Source: Bacillota bacterium (GTDB lineage Bacteria; Bacillota; Clostridia; Christensenellales; Borkfalkiaceae). Taken from it: a stretch of DNA of 64,000 nucleotides. Every line of letters begins with the position of its first letter. Positions within the stretch are counted from its first letter, which is position 1. Shown piece after piece: positions 26,547 through 35,004 of the stretch. The translations under genes were made by a program, and so were the position numbers. The DNA is taken from positions 124,001 through 188,000 of the forward strand of contig JAHZBZ010000002.1 in the NCBI GenBank assembly GCA_019423125.1, read 5' to 3'. The notes beneath the pieces were generated by a model. It made no database searches, was not told the DNA's origin, and worked only from the letters and a program-made list of their open reading frames with translations.

Positions 26547-27769
26547 GCGCCCGCCTCCTTTGCGATCGCGCGGGCGATCACGGCACCCGACGAAAAAGCC
26601 CATTGCAGGTTATACCCGCCGCATTCGCCGTCTACGTTGACGAGCTCGCCCGCAAGATAGAGCCCGCGAACTTTTTTGCTCATGAGTTCGGAATTCAGCT
26701 CCGAAAGCGGAACGCCGCCCTTCGTGACCTGCGCCGAATCAAACCCCGCACTTCCCGTCACTGCAAGCGCAGTGCGTTTGCACCCTCGCACGATGCGCGG
26801 GATCGCTTTTCGCAGATCCGCGCCCGAAACCGCGGGAGAAATTCCCGCCGCACGCAAGATCGCGCGGCCGATCGCGCTGTTGACGACACAGCGCAGAAGA
26901 TCCTCCGCGCCCGTGTCCGACTGCGCCGCATTTTTCGAATACAGAAGATCGGCGACTTCTTTTTCCGAAAACTCGGGAAGAAAATCGATGTACAGGATAT
27001 CCCCCGCTTCCGCAAACGCGGAGGCGCGGAAAACCGCGTCACCGCTGACGCCGTAATCCGTAAAAAGAACGTCGCCCGAAAAAGCACAAAGTTTCTTATC
27101 GCCTCGTTTTAAGGTGAGCGCACAACAACTGCGCACCCCTTTCAGTCCGCGGATCTCCTTTGTCTCCGTCCTGAGCCGGACGAGAGAGGGCCGAAGCGTC
27201 GTGACCGTATGTCCGAAGGAACGAGCAAACAAATACCCGTCTCCCTCCGTGCCGAGATGCGGGGCGGCCTTGCCGCCGCAGGCGAGGACAAGCCGTTTTC
27301 CGCAGAAAATACCCGAATCCGTCTCCGCCTCAAAGATCCCGTCTGTTTTTTTCACCGCGCGAACGCGGACACCCGTCCGCACACCGACGCCGCGGCGCGC
27401 AAGCTCGAAGCGAAGGATATCCGTGACGGAGGAAGCCTGCCTGGAAGCGGGATACACCCTGCCCCGCTCGTCCGCACTGAACAATCCGCCCGACAGGCGC
27501 AAAAAAGAGAGAAGCTCCTCCCTTCCGAACGCCGACAAGACGGAGGAAACTGCGGAAAGGTCATCTGAAAAATAATGAGAGACGGAAAGGTCCTCGTTGG
27601 TCACATTGCCCTGTCCGTTGCCCGTCGCTGAGAGTTTTCTGCCCAGCCGTTCGTTGCGCTCGAGGAGCAGAACGCGCCCGCATCCCGCCCGCGCGAGCGC
27701 GACCGCACAGAGCATGCCCGACGCACCTCCGCCGACGATGATCGTCTCATGAATCTCCTTTGCGTTCAC
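26528..27769 (-). CDS. HI0933/BaiN-family flavoprotein, second copy
   Basis: About 413 residues with IIVGGGASGMLCAVAL at the N-terminus, GNGQGNVTN in place of the usual GKGRCNVTN, and GGYNLQWAFSSG at the end. It starts at a GTG (27769) preceded by GAGGAGG; the ATG further upstream lacks a binding site. Coupled to the COG2509 gene by a 19-base overlap. Compared with 6510-7730 it is diverged, and the Lys/Arg/Cys in the signature motif changed. Confidence 0.88.
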   Translation of the reverse strand: MNAKEIHETIIVGGGASGMLCAVALARAGCGRVLLLERNERLGRKLSATGNGQGNVTNEDLSVSHYFSDDLSAVSSVLSAFGREELLSFLRLSGGLFSADERGRVYPASRQASSVTDILRFELARRGVGVRTGVRVRAVKKTDGIFEAETDSGIFCGKRLVLACGGKAAPHLGTEGDGYLFARSFGHTVTTLRPSLVRLRTETKEIRGLKGVRSCCALTLKRGDKKLCAFSGDVLFTDYGVSGDAVFRASAFAEAGDILYIDFLPEFSEKEVADLLYSKNAAQSDTGAEDLLRCVVNSAIGRAILRAAGISPAVSGADLRKAIPRIVRGCKRTALAVTGSAGFDSAQVTKGGVPLSELNSELMSKKVRGLYLAGELVNVDGECGGYNLQWAFSSGAVIARAIAKEAGACASTI

Positions 27770-27918
27770 GGCACCCTCCTCTGTGTTTTTATTCTCGAAT
27801 ATTGTAACGTATTTCACTGTTTTTGTCAAACGCATCACAAAAATTGACGCCCATGCTTGACTTTTTGCCGTTTTTGTATTACCATATAATAAAAGAAAAA
27901 TGTACGGGGGTATTACAA

Positions 27919-28770
27919 ATGTTCGAAAAAATTATCACTTATTTTGAAGAAAACCCGCTGTATTTCTGGATCGCCGTCGCGATCGTCGCGCTGATCGTAA
28001 TCTGTATCATCGCCGCGATCGTCTCACACTGCGTCAAAAAATCCAAGGCCGGCGGCGAAGAGGAATACGAGGAAGAAGCAGACGAGACCGCCCCCGGCGT
28101 TCAAACACCCGCGGAGGACTCCGCCGCAAACGTGACTCCTGCCGCAGACGAGGCACCTGTCGCAGAGCAGACAGAGCCTGCAGAACCAATTTCCGCCGCA
28201 GAACAGGCAGAGCCTGCAGAACCCGTTTCGGAAGAGCCTGCACAGGCACCCGCGGCGGAGCAAAACGCAATGAGTGAAACTGTTTCCGAAGCGCCGGAAA
28301 CGACAGACAATGCACCCGCTCAGGCGATCGCAGAAGCCCCTGCCGCAGAGGGAAAAGCAAAGCCTGCCGCAAAGAAATACCGCTCTGACGACGAGGATGA
28401 CAAGCGCTATGCCGGCAAATGGGTCATCCTTCAAAAGAGCGACGGCGCTTATTACTTTGAACTGCGCGCTTCCAACGGTGAAAAACTGCTGAGCAGTATC
28501 GACTACACAACCGTTTCCGGTGCTCGCAACGGCATCAAGACGCACAAAAACAACATCCTCAAAAATAACATCATCATCTCGCAGAACAAGAAAAAGCAGT
28601 ACTTCTTCCGCCTGCTGAGCGGTTCCAAGCAGCTCCTCTGCACGGGCGAAACCTATCCCACCCGCTCCGGATGCGAAAATGCAGTGGATTCGGTACGGCG
28701 TTTTGCGGAAACGGCGCTTATCGTCGTTCAGAAAAACAGCGAAGCGGATGAGTCGGCGGGCGATAACTGA
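27919..28770 (+). CDS. Membrane-anchored DUF1508 (YegP-like) protein
   Basis: 283 residues. One transmembrane helix near the N-terminus (YFWIAVAIVALIVICIIAAIV), a long acidic Ala/Pro/Glu linker with repeated EPAEP units, then two tandem DUF1508 modules (WVILQKSDGAYYFELRASNG and a second at the C-terminus with YFFRLLSGSKQLLCTGE). DUF1508 proteins are usually small soluble dimers of unknown role; a membrane-tethered version is less common. ATG 27919 has GGGGGT eight bases upstream. Single gene, own terminator. Confidence 0.8.
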   Translation: MFEKIITYFEENPLYFWIAVAIVALIVICIIAAIVSHCVKKSKAGGEEEYEEEADETAPGVQTPAEDSAANVTPAADEAPVAEQTEPAEPISAAEQAEPAEPVSEEPAQAPAAEQNAMSETVSEAPETTDNAPAQAIAEAPAAEGKAKPAAKKYRSDDEDDKRYAGKWVILQKSDGAYYFELRASNGEKLLSSIDYTTVSGARNGIKTHKNNILKNNIIISQNKKKQYFFRLLSGSKQLLCTGETYPTRSGCENAVDSVRRFAETALIVVQKNSEADESAGDN

Positions 28771-28793
28771 CCCACGCCCGCCGCTTTGAAAAG

Positions 28794-28825
28794 AGCCCCT
28801 TCGGCGTTGCCGAAGGGGCTTTTTC
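28794..28825 (+). terminator. Terminator of the DUF1508 gene
   Basis: AGCCCCTTCGGC/GCCGAAGGGGCT stem, GTT loop, then TTTTTC. Confidence 0.92.
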
Positions 28826-28839
28826 GCATCAAAAAATAT

Positions 28840-28942
28840 AAACTGATTTCCGTTCACTGTCTAGGGGCGCAGAAAGCGCAAACTGTTTTCCGTTTACAGC
28901 CGCGGAACACGGCAAAACGCAAATTACGTTCCATTTACAGCC
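28840..28942. repeat. Three degenerate ~40-bp tandem units
   Basis: Units start at 28840, 28880 and 28921 with the shared core AAACTG-TTTCCGTTTACAG (variants AAACTGATTTCCGTTCACTG and AAATTACGTTCCATTTACAG), and the first two end in AAAGCGC or AAAACGC. They fill the non-coding gap between two converging genes. Confidence 0.6.
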
Positions 28943-28945
28943 AAG

Positions 28946-28973
28946 ATGGGGCGCCGCTTTTGCGGCGCCCCAT
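28946..28973. terminator. Strong GC hairpin after the M50-like gene
   Basis: ATGGGGCGCCGC/GCGGCGCCCCAT stem with a 4-base loop, 10 bases after the M50-like stop. Neither side has a proper T run, so it may act as an mRNA 3'-end stabiliser or an imperfect terminator. Confidence 0.5.
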
Positions 28974-28982
28974 CGGACTCTT

Positions 28983-30104
28983 TTAATTTTCTTCAGGCAC
29001 GATCTCCGCGCGGAGCGCAGAGATGAGCTTTCTCTCGTATTTTACAAGACCTTTGATCTCACAGGCGTCGGCACGGCTTTCCGCCCCGCTGAGCGCGTGC
29101 AATGCCGCAGAGCGATTTTTGTTGATCCTCCACTCGTACGCCGCCGCAACGCGGTTGGACTGCACCGAATTTTCCCCTTTGAGATACCCAGCGCACTTTT
29201 CGTACAATTCGCGCGCTCTCTCTTCGTCCATGCTTACATAGCATGCACAAAAAAGCGCATCCGCAGTTAGTTCCATTCTGTACAGGTACGGCGCATATTC
29301 AAGAAGATCTTCCAGCCTGCGCCCGTATTTCTCCGCATTCGCAAAGTCGTCCGCGTCCAAAAAGTACATGAAACGATAAGAGGTCAGAAGAATAAAATTC
29401 AGATCGTCCTCGGGCAGCTGCGGCAGGTCGAAAAACAGCGCGGGATCGATCTCCGACGGCGAACAGCCCTGCCACATATATCCCTCTACGGCGAGAATAT
29501 TCACCGCCGTGAGATAGGAAGCGTCCTTCTGCAGAAGACCTTTTATCATTCCCCCGTCCGTATCGAGATTGTCGTCGTTGAACGGGAGCGCATTGTAAAA
29601 GAAAAGATGAAACGCAAACGGCATTGCCGTGCAGATGAGCGCAAAGGCGGCAAAATGCAACCTTGAATAGAACACGACGGCGAGCACCGTTCCCGCAAGG
29701 AACAAAAAGGAAAAGAGAAGTCCTCCTGCGACCGTAAAGAGAAAGCGGCCGTACAGATTCTCGCTCGAGCGCGGAAGCATCTCCGTGCTTCCCGCAAGCG
29801 AATCGCCCGTCCTGCGCAGGCGCAAACACACGCGCCCGTCCTCGCGGCGCAGGCTCAAAAAACCAACACTGACGTTGTTCAGCCGAAAATTACAGCACAG
29901 CCCCGCGAGCACATGCCCCAGCTCATGGAAAGCCGTACAGACAAGACTGCCGAGGATCCCGCCTGCAACAAGCGCCAGGATCAGGAGCGCCGAGTTGACC
30001 TCCCTGTAAAAGCGCGCATAGCCGAGCCAAACGACCACCGCCCCGAGCGCGATGCAGATGATGACATCGACGGCGCGCAAAACGCCCTCCGCCGCTCGGT
30101 TCAT
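28983..30104 (-). CDS. M50-like membrane metalloprotease with helical C-terminal region
   Basis: 373 residues. Membrane helices at about 12-30 and 38-60 lead into HELGH (His60, Glu61, His64), the zinc site; further helices (~120-170) end in NALPF at 171-175 and DTDGG at 181-185, where site-2 proteases hold the third zinc ligand. The C-terminal ~180 residues are soluble and look like helical (TPR-like) repeats. It overlaps the ppx stop by 4 bases. Target unknown; SpoIVFB-like intramembrane cleavage is one possibility, a defunct scaffold another. Confidence 0.75.
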   Translation of the reverse strand: MNRAAEGVLRAVDVIICIALGAVVVWLGYARFYREVNSALLILALVAGGILGSLVCTAFHELGHVLAGLCCNFRLNNVSVGFLSLRREDGRVCLRLRRTGDSLAGSTEMLPRSSENLYGRFLFTVAGGLLFSFLFLAGTVLAVVFYSRLHFAAFALICTAMPFAFHLFFYNALPFNDDNLDTDGGMIKGLLQKDASYLTAVNILAVEGYMWQGCSPSEIDPALFFDLPQLPEDDLNFILLTSYRFMYFLDADDFANAEKYGRRLEDLLEYAPYLYRMELTADALFCACYVSMDEERARELYEKCAGYLKGENSVQSNRVAAAYEWRINKNRSAALHALSGAESRADACEIKGLVKYERKLISALRAEIVPEEN

Positions 30105-30961
30105 AGCACACCTCCGTTTGCAAGTTTTTCGTCAAGATAGCCTTCGAGGTTGTCGCGTTCACTGATGCGGATGCTCTCCGCGCCCGCACGCTCCATCACG
30201 CGCGCGAGCAGGAGCGCCGCGCCGCCTAGGATGTCCGCTCGGCGTTTGTCCATTCCCTTGAGAAGGAGCCTCTCTTCCTGCGGCATAGACAAAAGTTTGT
30301 CTGCCCATTTTAAGACCTCTGCGCACGTGAGCGTTTTCCCGTGAATGCATGCAGGGTCGTAAGGCTCCACACCGTACTCGAGCGCGGCAAGCGACGTCGC
30401 CGTGCCGCCCACCGCCGTCATCGGCGCGCGCGGGATCTCCCCGTAAACACGAATAGCGTCCGCGATCCGCGCCTCGAGCGCCGCGCGGTCCTCCCCGCAC
30501 AGATCACGCAGACGGACGGCGCCGATGTCTGCGCTGACCGCATAGACGACCTTTCCCCCAACGCCGACGGTGACTTCGGTGCTTGCGCCGCCCACGTCGA
30601 TGATGCCGCCGTCCCGACCTTCGAGCGCGCCGAACAGACCGAGCTCCGCCTCGCGTTCGCCGCTGATGACGTCGACGTCGATGCCGCAAAGCTCTTTTAC
30701 GCGGGCGACGAATTCCGCGCCGTTTTCCGCGCGCCGCACCGCCGCCGTCGCAAAGGCAAAGATGCCGTCCGCGCCTGCCGCCTCCCTGCAAAACTCCGCG
30801 ACCGCTTGCGCCGAGCGTTCGATCGCCGCGGGCAAAAGGCGTGGCGAGAGCGCAATGCCCTCGCCGAGACGTGTCGTATTTGTTTTTTTATAGAAACTTC
30901 CGTCCGCCCACAGGAGAAGGCGGACGGAATTAGATCCGATGTCTATGACTGCATAACGCAT
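30101..30961 (-). CDS. Ppx/GppA-family phosphatase
   Basis: 286 residues of the actin-like ATPase fold: DIGSNSVRLLL at the N-terminus, DVGGASTEV as the second phosphate loop, and a Glu-rich ISGEREAELG. It is the short, two-domain form, so the choice between exopolyphosphatase and pppGpp phosphatase is open. It follows divIC by 21 bases and overlaps the M50-like gene by 4. Confidence 0.9.
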   Translation of the reverse strand: MRYAVIDIGSNSVRLLLWADGSFYKKTNTTRLGEGIALSPRLLPAAIERSAQAVAEFCREAAGADGIFAFATAAVRRAENGAEFVARVKELCGIDVDVISGEREAELGLFGALEGRDGGIIDVGGASTEVTVGVGGKVVYAVSADIGAVRLRDLCGEDRAALEARIADAIRVYGEIPRAPMTAVGGTATSLAALEYGVEPYDPACIHGKTLTCAEVLKWADKLLSMPQEERLLLKGMDKRRADILGGAALLLARVMERAGAESIRISERDNLEGYLDEKLANGGVL

Positions 30962-30982
30962 AAATGCGTCCCCCGATAAAGA

Positions 30983-31243
30983 TCACTTGCCTTTGTACAG
31001 AAGCCCGAGCTCAAAGGCGCGCTGTTCCAGCCAAAGCCTGGACTGGTACACGAGCAGATCGTCCTCCGAATTTTCGATGAGATATTCGTAGTATGCGATC
31101 TCCTCTTCAAGCTCCTTGATGCGGCTGTTGCGCGCTGTCACGGCGACCATCTGATAGATCCAGAATATGAGCAGAAAGACAAGCAGGATCACAGCCGCGA
31201 CGGTCGCGCCTATGACTATTTTTTTGAGCTTTTCTTCTTTCAT
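30983..31243 (-). CDS. divIC: Septum formation initiator DivIC/FtsB-like
   Basis: 86 residues: short cytoplasmic N-terminus, one transmembrane helix (IVIGATVAAVILLVFLLIFW), then a coiled coil (RIKELEEEIAYYEYLIEN) and a RAFELGLLYKGK end, which is the DivIC/FtsB layout. The yabP-yabQ-divIC order is the same as in Bacillus. The ATG has only a weak GGA upstream and lies inside the reading frame of yabQ. Confidence 0.9.
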   Translation of the reverse strand: MKEEKLKKIVIGATVAAVILLVFLLIFWIYQMVAVTARNSRIKELEEEIAYYEYLIENSEDDLLVYQSRLWLEQRAFELGLLYKGK

Positions 31244-31577
31244 GCCGTTGTTCCGATCGCTTTTTTATTGCCCTGCAACCGCTCCTGATCCTATTATACA
31301 ATCTTTTTTCGAAAAATGCAAGCACTCTGTGAAAACTTCCGACATACAGCGCAAATCCCGCGAGAAAAAAAAGAAACATATAGACGCGAAACGCGGGAAA
31401 ACAAAACAGCGCGCCAAATGCGGAGAACAGCACGCCCGCAAGCAGCCCCGCCGCGACGTCAAGCGGGATGTTGGCGCGGCGAAACAGCATGCGCAGAAAA
31501 AAGAGCGGCTCGCAGCAGAGCGCCGCGAGGATACCCGCCGCCGCGCAGGAGAGCGCGACGAGCAGTTGTTCCCACAT
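31107..31577 (-). CDS. yabQ: Spore cortex biosynthesis protein YabQ
   Basis: The first ~95 residues have the YabQ pattern: four hydrophobic helices and an Arg/Lys-rich end (KRLYNRIRSGCRAIKKR). Family members normally stop near there. Here the frame stays open for about 45 more residues by running 137 bases into divIC in another frame, giving a low-complexity tail (RRDRRGCDPACLS...) unlikely to be selected. The start overlaps the yabP stop by one base. YabQ acts in the outer forespore membrane for cortex formation. Confidence 0.8.
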   Translation of the reverse strand: MWEQLLVALSCAAAGILAALCCEPLFFLRMLFRRANIPLDVAAGLLAGVLFSAFGALFCFPAFRVYMFLFFLAGFALYVGSFHRVLAFFEKRLYNRIRSGCRAIKKRSEQRHERRKAQKNSHRRDRRGCDPACLSAHILDLSDGRRDSAQQPHQGA

Positions 31578-31834
31578 CAGCCGAACAGCCTCCGCGCGAG
31601 CTTTTCACCTTTTTCGTGGAAGCGGATGCCGCCCACTTTCCCCTCTGCGCAAAAACTTCCCGTCGCCTTGTCAAAGGATACGATCTTCAGGTTTTCGCCG
31701 CCGATCGTAGCCTTGCCGCCCTCGATGGTGAGCGAGATCTGCGTGGGCGAAAATGCGTCCACGCTCTCCACGCCCGTGACGGAGATCTTTTTTCTCTGTT
31801 CGATGTGTGCGGACTGCGGTTTTGCGTTTTCCAT
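31577..31834 (-). CDS. yabP: Sporulation protein YabP
   Basis: 85 residues of the YabP/YqfC family (RKKISVTGVESVDAFSPTQISLTIEGG...KGEKLARRLFG). Gene order yabP-yabQ-divIC is diagnostic. The ribosome binding site GGAGGG is 11 bases before the ATG and lies within the 3' arm of a terminator-like hairpin. With yabQ it implies that the organism, or a recent ancestor, sporulates. Confidence 0.9.
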   Translation of the reverse strand: MENAKPQSAHIEQRKKISVTGVESVDAFSPTQISLTIEGGKATIGGENLKIVSFDKATGSFCAEGKVGGIRFHEKGEKLARRLFG

Positions 31835-31872
31835 AAAAAAATATTCCCTCCGAGCAAACTCTTCGGGAATAT
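31835..31872 (-). terminator. Terminator of typA, with the yabP ribosome binding site in its stem
   Basis: On the minus strand ATATTCCC (31865-31872) pairs with GGGAATAT and T7 follows. The 3' arm begins inside the GGAGGG of yabP, and the T run abuts the yabP ATG. It can end typA transcripts and also hide the yabP binding site in read-through RNA. Confidence 0.7.
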
Positions 31873-31894
31873 CCTATGCGGCATTGCCTGTCCT

Positions 31895-33727
31895 TTATGC
31901 TTTTTTCTCTTTTTCGCGCGCCTTCGCCTTTGCGCGGAGCTCACTGTCGAGAATGCTCTTGCGGATGCGAAGAGACTGCGGCGTGACCTCAAGAAGCTCG
32001 TCATCGTTGAGGAACTCCAGACACTCTTCGAGGCTCATCTTCTTGGCTCCGTTGAGGCGCATCGCATCGTCGCTGCCCGCCGCGCGCATATTTGTCATAT
32101 GCTTTTTCTTGCAGACGTTGACGTTGATGTCGTCGTTCTTGGGCGAAACGCCGACGACCATGCCTTCGTAAACCTGCATGCCGGGTTCGACGAACATCAC
32201 GCCGCGCTCCTGCGCGTTGTAAATGCCGTAGGTGACCGCTTCGCCCGTCTCAAACGCGACGAGTGAACCCGTATCGCGGCGCTTGAGATCGCCCTTGTAA
32301 GGCTGATACTCGAAGAAAATGGAGTTCATCACCCCTTCGCCCTTGGTCTGCGTCAAAAATTCGCTCTTGTAACCGAACAATCCGCGCGCAGGAATGAGAA
32401 ATTCAAGGCGCATGCGGGAACCGACTGCGCTCATGTGCACGAGCTCGCCCTTGCGCTCGCCCATGCTCTGGAACACGGGGCCCGTGCCGTCCTCGGGCAC
32501 GTCCACGATCAGGCGCTCGACAGGTTCGTAGAGCTGTCCGTCTATCGTCTTATAGAGCACCTTGGGGGTGCTGACCTGAAATTCATACCCCTCGCGGCGC
32601 ATGTTTTCGATGAGAATGGAGAGATGCATCTCACCTCTTCCGCTCACTTTGAAAGCCTCCGCAGAGTCGGTATCCTCGACCTTAAGGGAGACGTCACGCA
32701 AAAGCTCGCGGTACAGTCTCTCGCGCAGGTGGCGGGAGGTGACAAACTTCCCCTCTTTGCCCGCAAACGGGCTGTTATTGACGGAAAAGGTCATCTCAAC
32801 GGTAGGCTCGCTGATCTTGACGAACGGGACCGCCTCCACGCAGTCGGGCGCACAGACTGTATCGCCGATGTTGATGCCTTCCAGCCCCGAAAAGCAAACG
32901 ATGTCTCCCGCCTTCGCAGTCTCCACCGCGACACGGGAAAGGCCTTCGATCTGGTAGAGATTGACGAGCTTGCTGCGCCTGCGAAGATCCGGAATGTTGT
33001 GGTTACAGACAACAACTTCCTGGTTGATCCTGACAGTGCCGCGCTCGATACGGCCGATACCGATCCTTCCGACGTAATCATTGTAATCGATGGAAGAGAC
33101 GAGGAGCTGTGCGGGCGCATTCTCATCTACTTCCATGGGCGGGATGTGATTGAGAATGGTATCGAAAAGCGGCGTGAGGTCTTTGCCGTCCTTGTCGGCA
33201 TAGCGCGACGCCGTACCCGCCCTGCCCGAACAGAACAGGATGGGGCTTTCGAGCTGATCGTCCGATGCGTTGAGGTCTATCAGAAGTTCGAGAATCTCGT
33301 CCTGTACTTCCGCAATGCGCGCGTCGGGACGGTCGACTTTGTTGACGACGATGATGAGCTTATGGTTGAGTTCCAGCGCCTTCTGCATGACAAAGCGGGT
33401 CTGCGGCATGGGGCCTTCTGCCGCGTCGACGAGAAGAAGCACGCCGTTGACCATTTTGAGGACGCGCTCGACCTCGCCGCCGAAATCGGCATGGCCGGGG
33501 GTGTCGATGATGTTGATCTTGACGCCGTGGTAATGGATGGAAGTATTTTTTGCGAGAATGGTGATGCCGCGCTCGCGCTCGATGGCATTGGAGTCCATCA
33601 CGCGCTCCTCCACCACCTGATTTTCTCTAAATGTTCCGCTCTGCCTGAGCATCTGGTCCACGAGCGTCGTCTTGCCGTGGTCGACGTGCGCGATGATCGC
33701 CACGTTTCTCAAATCGTTCCGAATCAC
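31895..33727 (-). CDS. typA: Ribosome-associated GTPase TypA/BipA
   Basis: 610-residue translational GTPase acting on the ribosome in stress and assembly. AHVDHGKTT P-loop, RGIT, DTPGHADF, NKVDRPDAR and the typical C-terminal domain (GKGEGVMNSIF-type region, KKKHMTNMR) are all there. Two GTG codons are candidates: 33745 and 33727. AGGAG lies seven bases before 33727 and inside the longer reading, so 33727 is the start. Confidence 0.95.
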   Translation of the reverse strand: MIRNDLRNVAIIAHVDHGKTTLVDQMLRQSGTFRENQVVEERVMDSNAIERERGITILAKNTSIHYHGVKINIIDTPGHADFGGEVERVLKMVNGVLLLVDAAEGPMPQTRFVMQKALELNHKLIIVVNKVDRPDARIAEVQDEILELLIDLNASDDQLESPILFCSGRAGTASRYADKDGKDLTPLFDTILNHIPPMEVDENAPAQLLVSSIDYNDYVGRIGIGRIERGTVRINQEVVVCNHNIPDLRRRSKLVNLYQIEGLSRVAVETAKAGDIVCFSGLEGINIGDTVCAPDCVEAVPFVKISEPTVEMTFSVNNSPFAGKEGKFVTSRHLRERLYRELLRDVSLKVEDTDSAEAFKVSGRGEMHLSILIENMRREGYEFQVSTPKVLYKTIDGQLYEPVERLIVDVPEDGTGPVFQSMGERKGELVHMSAVGSRMRLEFLIPARGLFGYKSEFLTQTKGEGVMNSIFFEYQPYKGDLKRRDTGSLVAFETGEAVTYGIYNAQERGVMFVEPGMQVYEGMVVGVSPKNDDINVNVCKKKHMTNMRAAGSDDAMRLNGAKKMSLEECLEFLNDDELLEVTPQSLRIRKSILDSELRAKAKAREKEKKA

Positions 33728-33760
33728 TATGTTTCTCCTGTACACTTGAATATCACATCT

Positions 33761-33789
33761 ATTTTAATACTTTTTGCCCGATTTAGCAA
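33761..33789 (-). promoter_or_regulatory. Promoter of typA
   Basis: TTGCTA (33784-33789) and TAAAAT (33761-33766) with 17 bp between, 34 bases before the GTG start. Confidence 0.65.
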
Positions 33790-33804
33790 ATATTTTTGCA
33801 GAAA

Positions 33805-33850
33805 AAAAGACGGCAAGAAGCATTCAAATTGCTTATAGCCGTCTCTTTTT
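33805..33850 (-). terminator. Terminator of the MBL-fold gene
   Basis: AGACGGC pairs with GCCGTCT (with an inner AGCA/TGCT helix), followed by seven T on the minus strand. Confidence 0.85.
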
Positions 33851-33855
33851 TATTG

Positions 33856-35004
33856 TCAGGACAGCCACGCCGAAGGCGTTGTCCTGTTCTCCTTGAACCA
33901 TTCCGTATCTTTCAGCAGAGTGTTGTTGTTGGAACATGCCACCTCTATGCCGTTTTTACTTGAAGATACCACAATATTGCCGTTCATGGACAGGAAACCC
34001 GTATCGACGTATTTACCCTTCGATTCGTCAAATTCGATTGTACCGAGCGTAGTCACATATACTCGGTCTGTCCATTTTGAGATACGATCGATCGCCTCCT
34101 GCGCAGGGAAGGAATGCAAAAGATCCTCCGCGTCCGTCGCGTTGTTCAGATACTCCACATTCCCCGCGCAACAGCACACGCACACGATCTCAGGCTGAAT
34201 GACATCCAGCAAAGCGTCGCTCGATGCCGTATAGGAGCCGTGGTGCCCCGCTTTGAAGAGTTTTACCTTGGGCAGATCGGGGTTGCATTTTACCAGAGAT
34301 TCTTCCCCTTCGGCTTCCAGATCTCCGGTGAGCAGAAAATAATTGTCCCCTTGCGAGATCAGAATACACACGGAGCAATTGTTTTCGTCGCCGGGGTATT
34401 CCTCATAGAACTCGTGATAAAGGATCTCCATCGTTATTCCGTCGGAAAGCTCATAGACACGCTGCGCGCCTCCCGTCTCATTGTAGCATTCCAAAGCGGT
34501 ATAATGTTCGGCACCCGCCGCGACCTCTGCGTCACGCTGCGTGACGTAGCGCTTATAGACCTGCGTCGTCGCCTCCGTCTGCGGGAAATCGATGATCGTC
34601 TCGCATTCGTAAAGCTCAAACAAACTGTCATTGGAACCGTCACCCGCAAAACAAGCAATGTGGTCTTGGTGCGCATGCGTCGCGATGACATATTCGAGCG
34701 TCCTGTCTCCGTCCATCTGCTCCTGCAAATAAGAGTCGATGGTCTCAACGCTGTTCGTGCGCGAGCCCGCGTCGATCAGGATATCCGTCTCGCCGGCCTT
34801 GATATAGACACAATCGCCCGTATTGGCATTTCCGAGCTCCAAAAAATGGATCTGAAGATCGCCGCTGACGATACTCGGGATTTTGTCGCCGCCCGTCGGA
34901 CGCTTGATGTATGTATAGACGGCAAATCCCGCGAGAAATCCTATGACAAGCGCCAAAATACAAGCAACAACGGCAAGGGCGGGAGAAAATTTCTTGCTTG
35001 CCAT
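33856..35004 (-). CDS. Secreted or membrane-tethered ComEC-type metallo-beta-lactamase
   Basis: 382 residues. N-terminal transmembrane segment (ALAVVACILALVIGFLAGFAVY), then a complete MBL domain like the C-terminal part of ComEC/Rec2: GDCVYIKAG, IDAG, the metal motif HAHQDH, LLTGDLE and AGHHGS. All metal ligands are present. It is expected outside the membrane; substrate could be DNA or another phosphodiester. Its start overlaps the stop of the Ig-like gene (ATGA). Confidence 0.88.
   Translation of the reverse strand: MASKKFSPALAVVACILALVIGFLAGFAVYTYIKRPTGGDKIPSIVSGDLQIHFLELGNANTGDCVYIKAGETDILIDAGSRTNSVETIDSYLQEQMDGDRTLEYVIATHAHQDHIACFAGDGSNDSLFELYECETIIDFPQTEATTQVYKRYVTQRDAEVAAGAEHYTALECYNETGGAQRVYELSDGITMEILYHEFYEEYPGDENNCSVCILISQGDNYFLLTGDLEAEGEESLVKCNPDLPKVKLFKAGHHGSYTASSDALLDVIQPEIVCVCCCAGNVEYLNNATDAEDLLHSFPAQEAIDRISKWTDRVYVTTLGTIEFDESKGKYVDTGFLSMNGNIVVSSSKNGIEVACSNNNTLLKDTEWFKENRTTPSAWLS

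Noticed and set aside
28840..28942. CRISPR-like array
   Set aside because: Only three diverged units, with no conserved repeat-spacer structure and no cas genes in the window.
33727..33745. Longer TypA starting at GTG 33745
   Set aside because: The AGGAG binding site lies inside this extension and points to the GTG at 33727.
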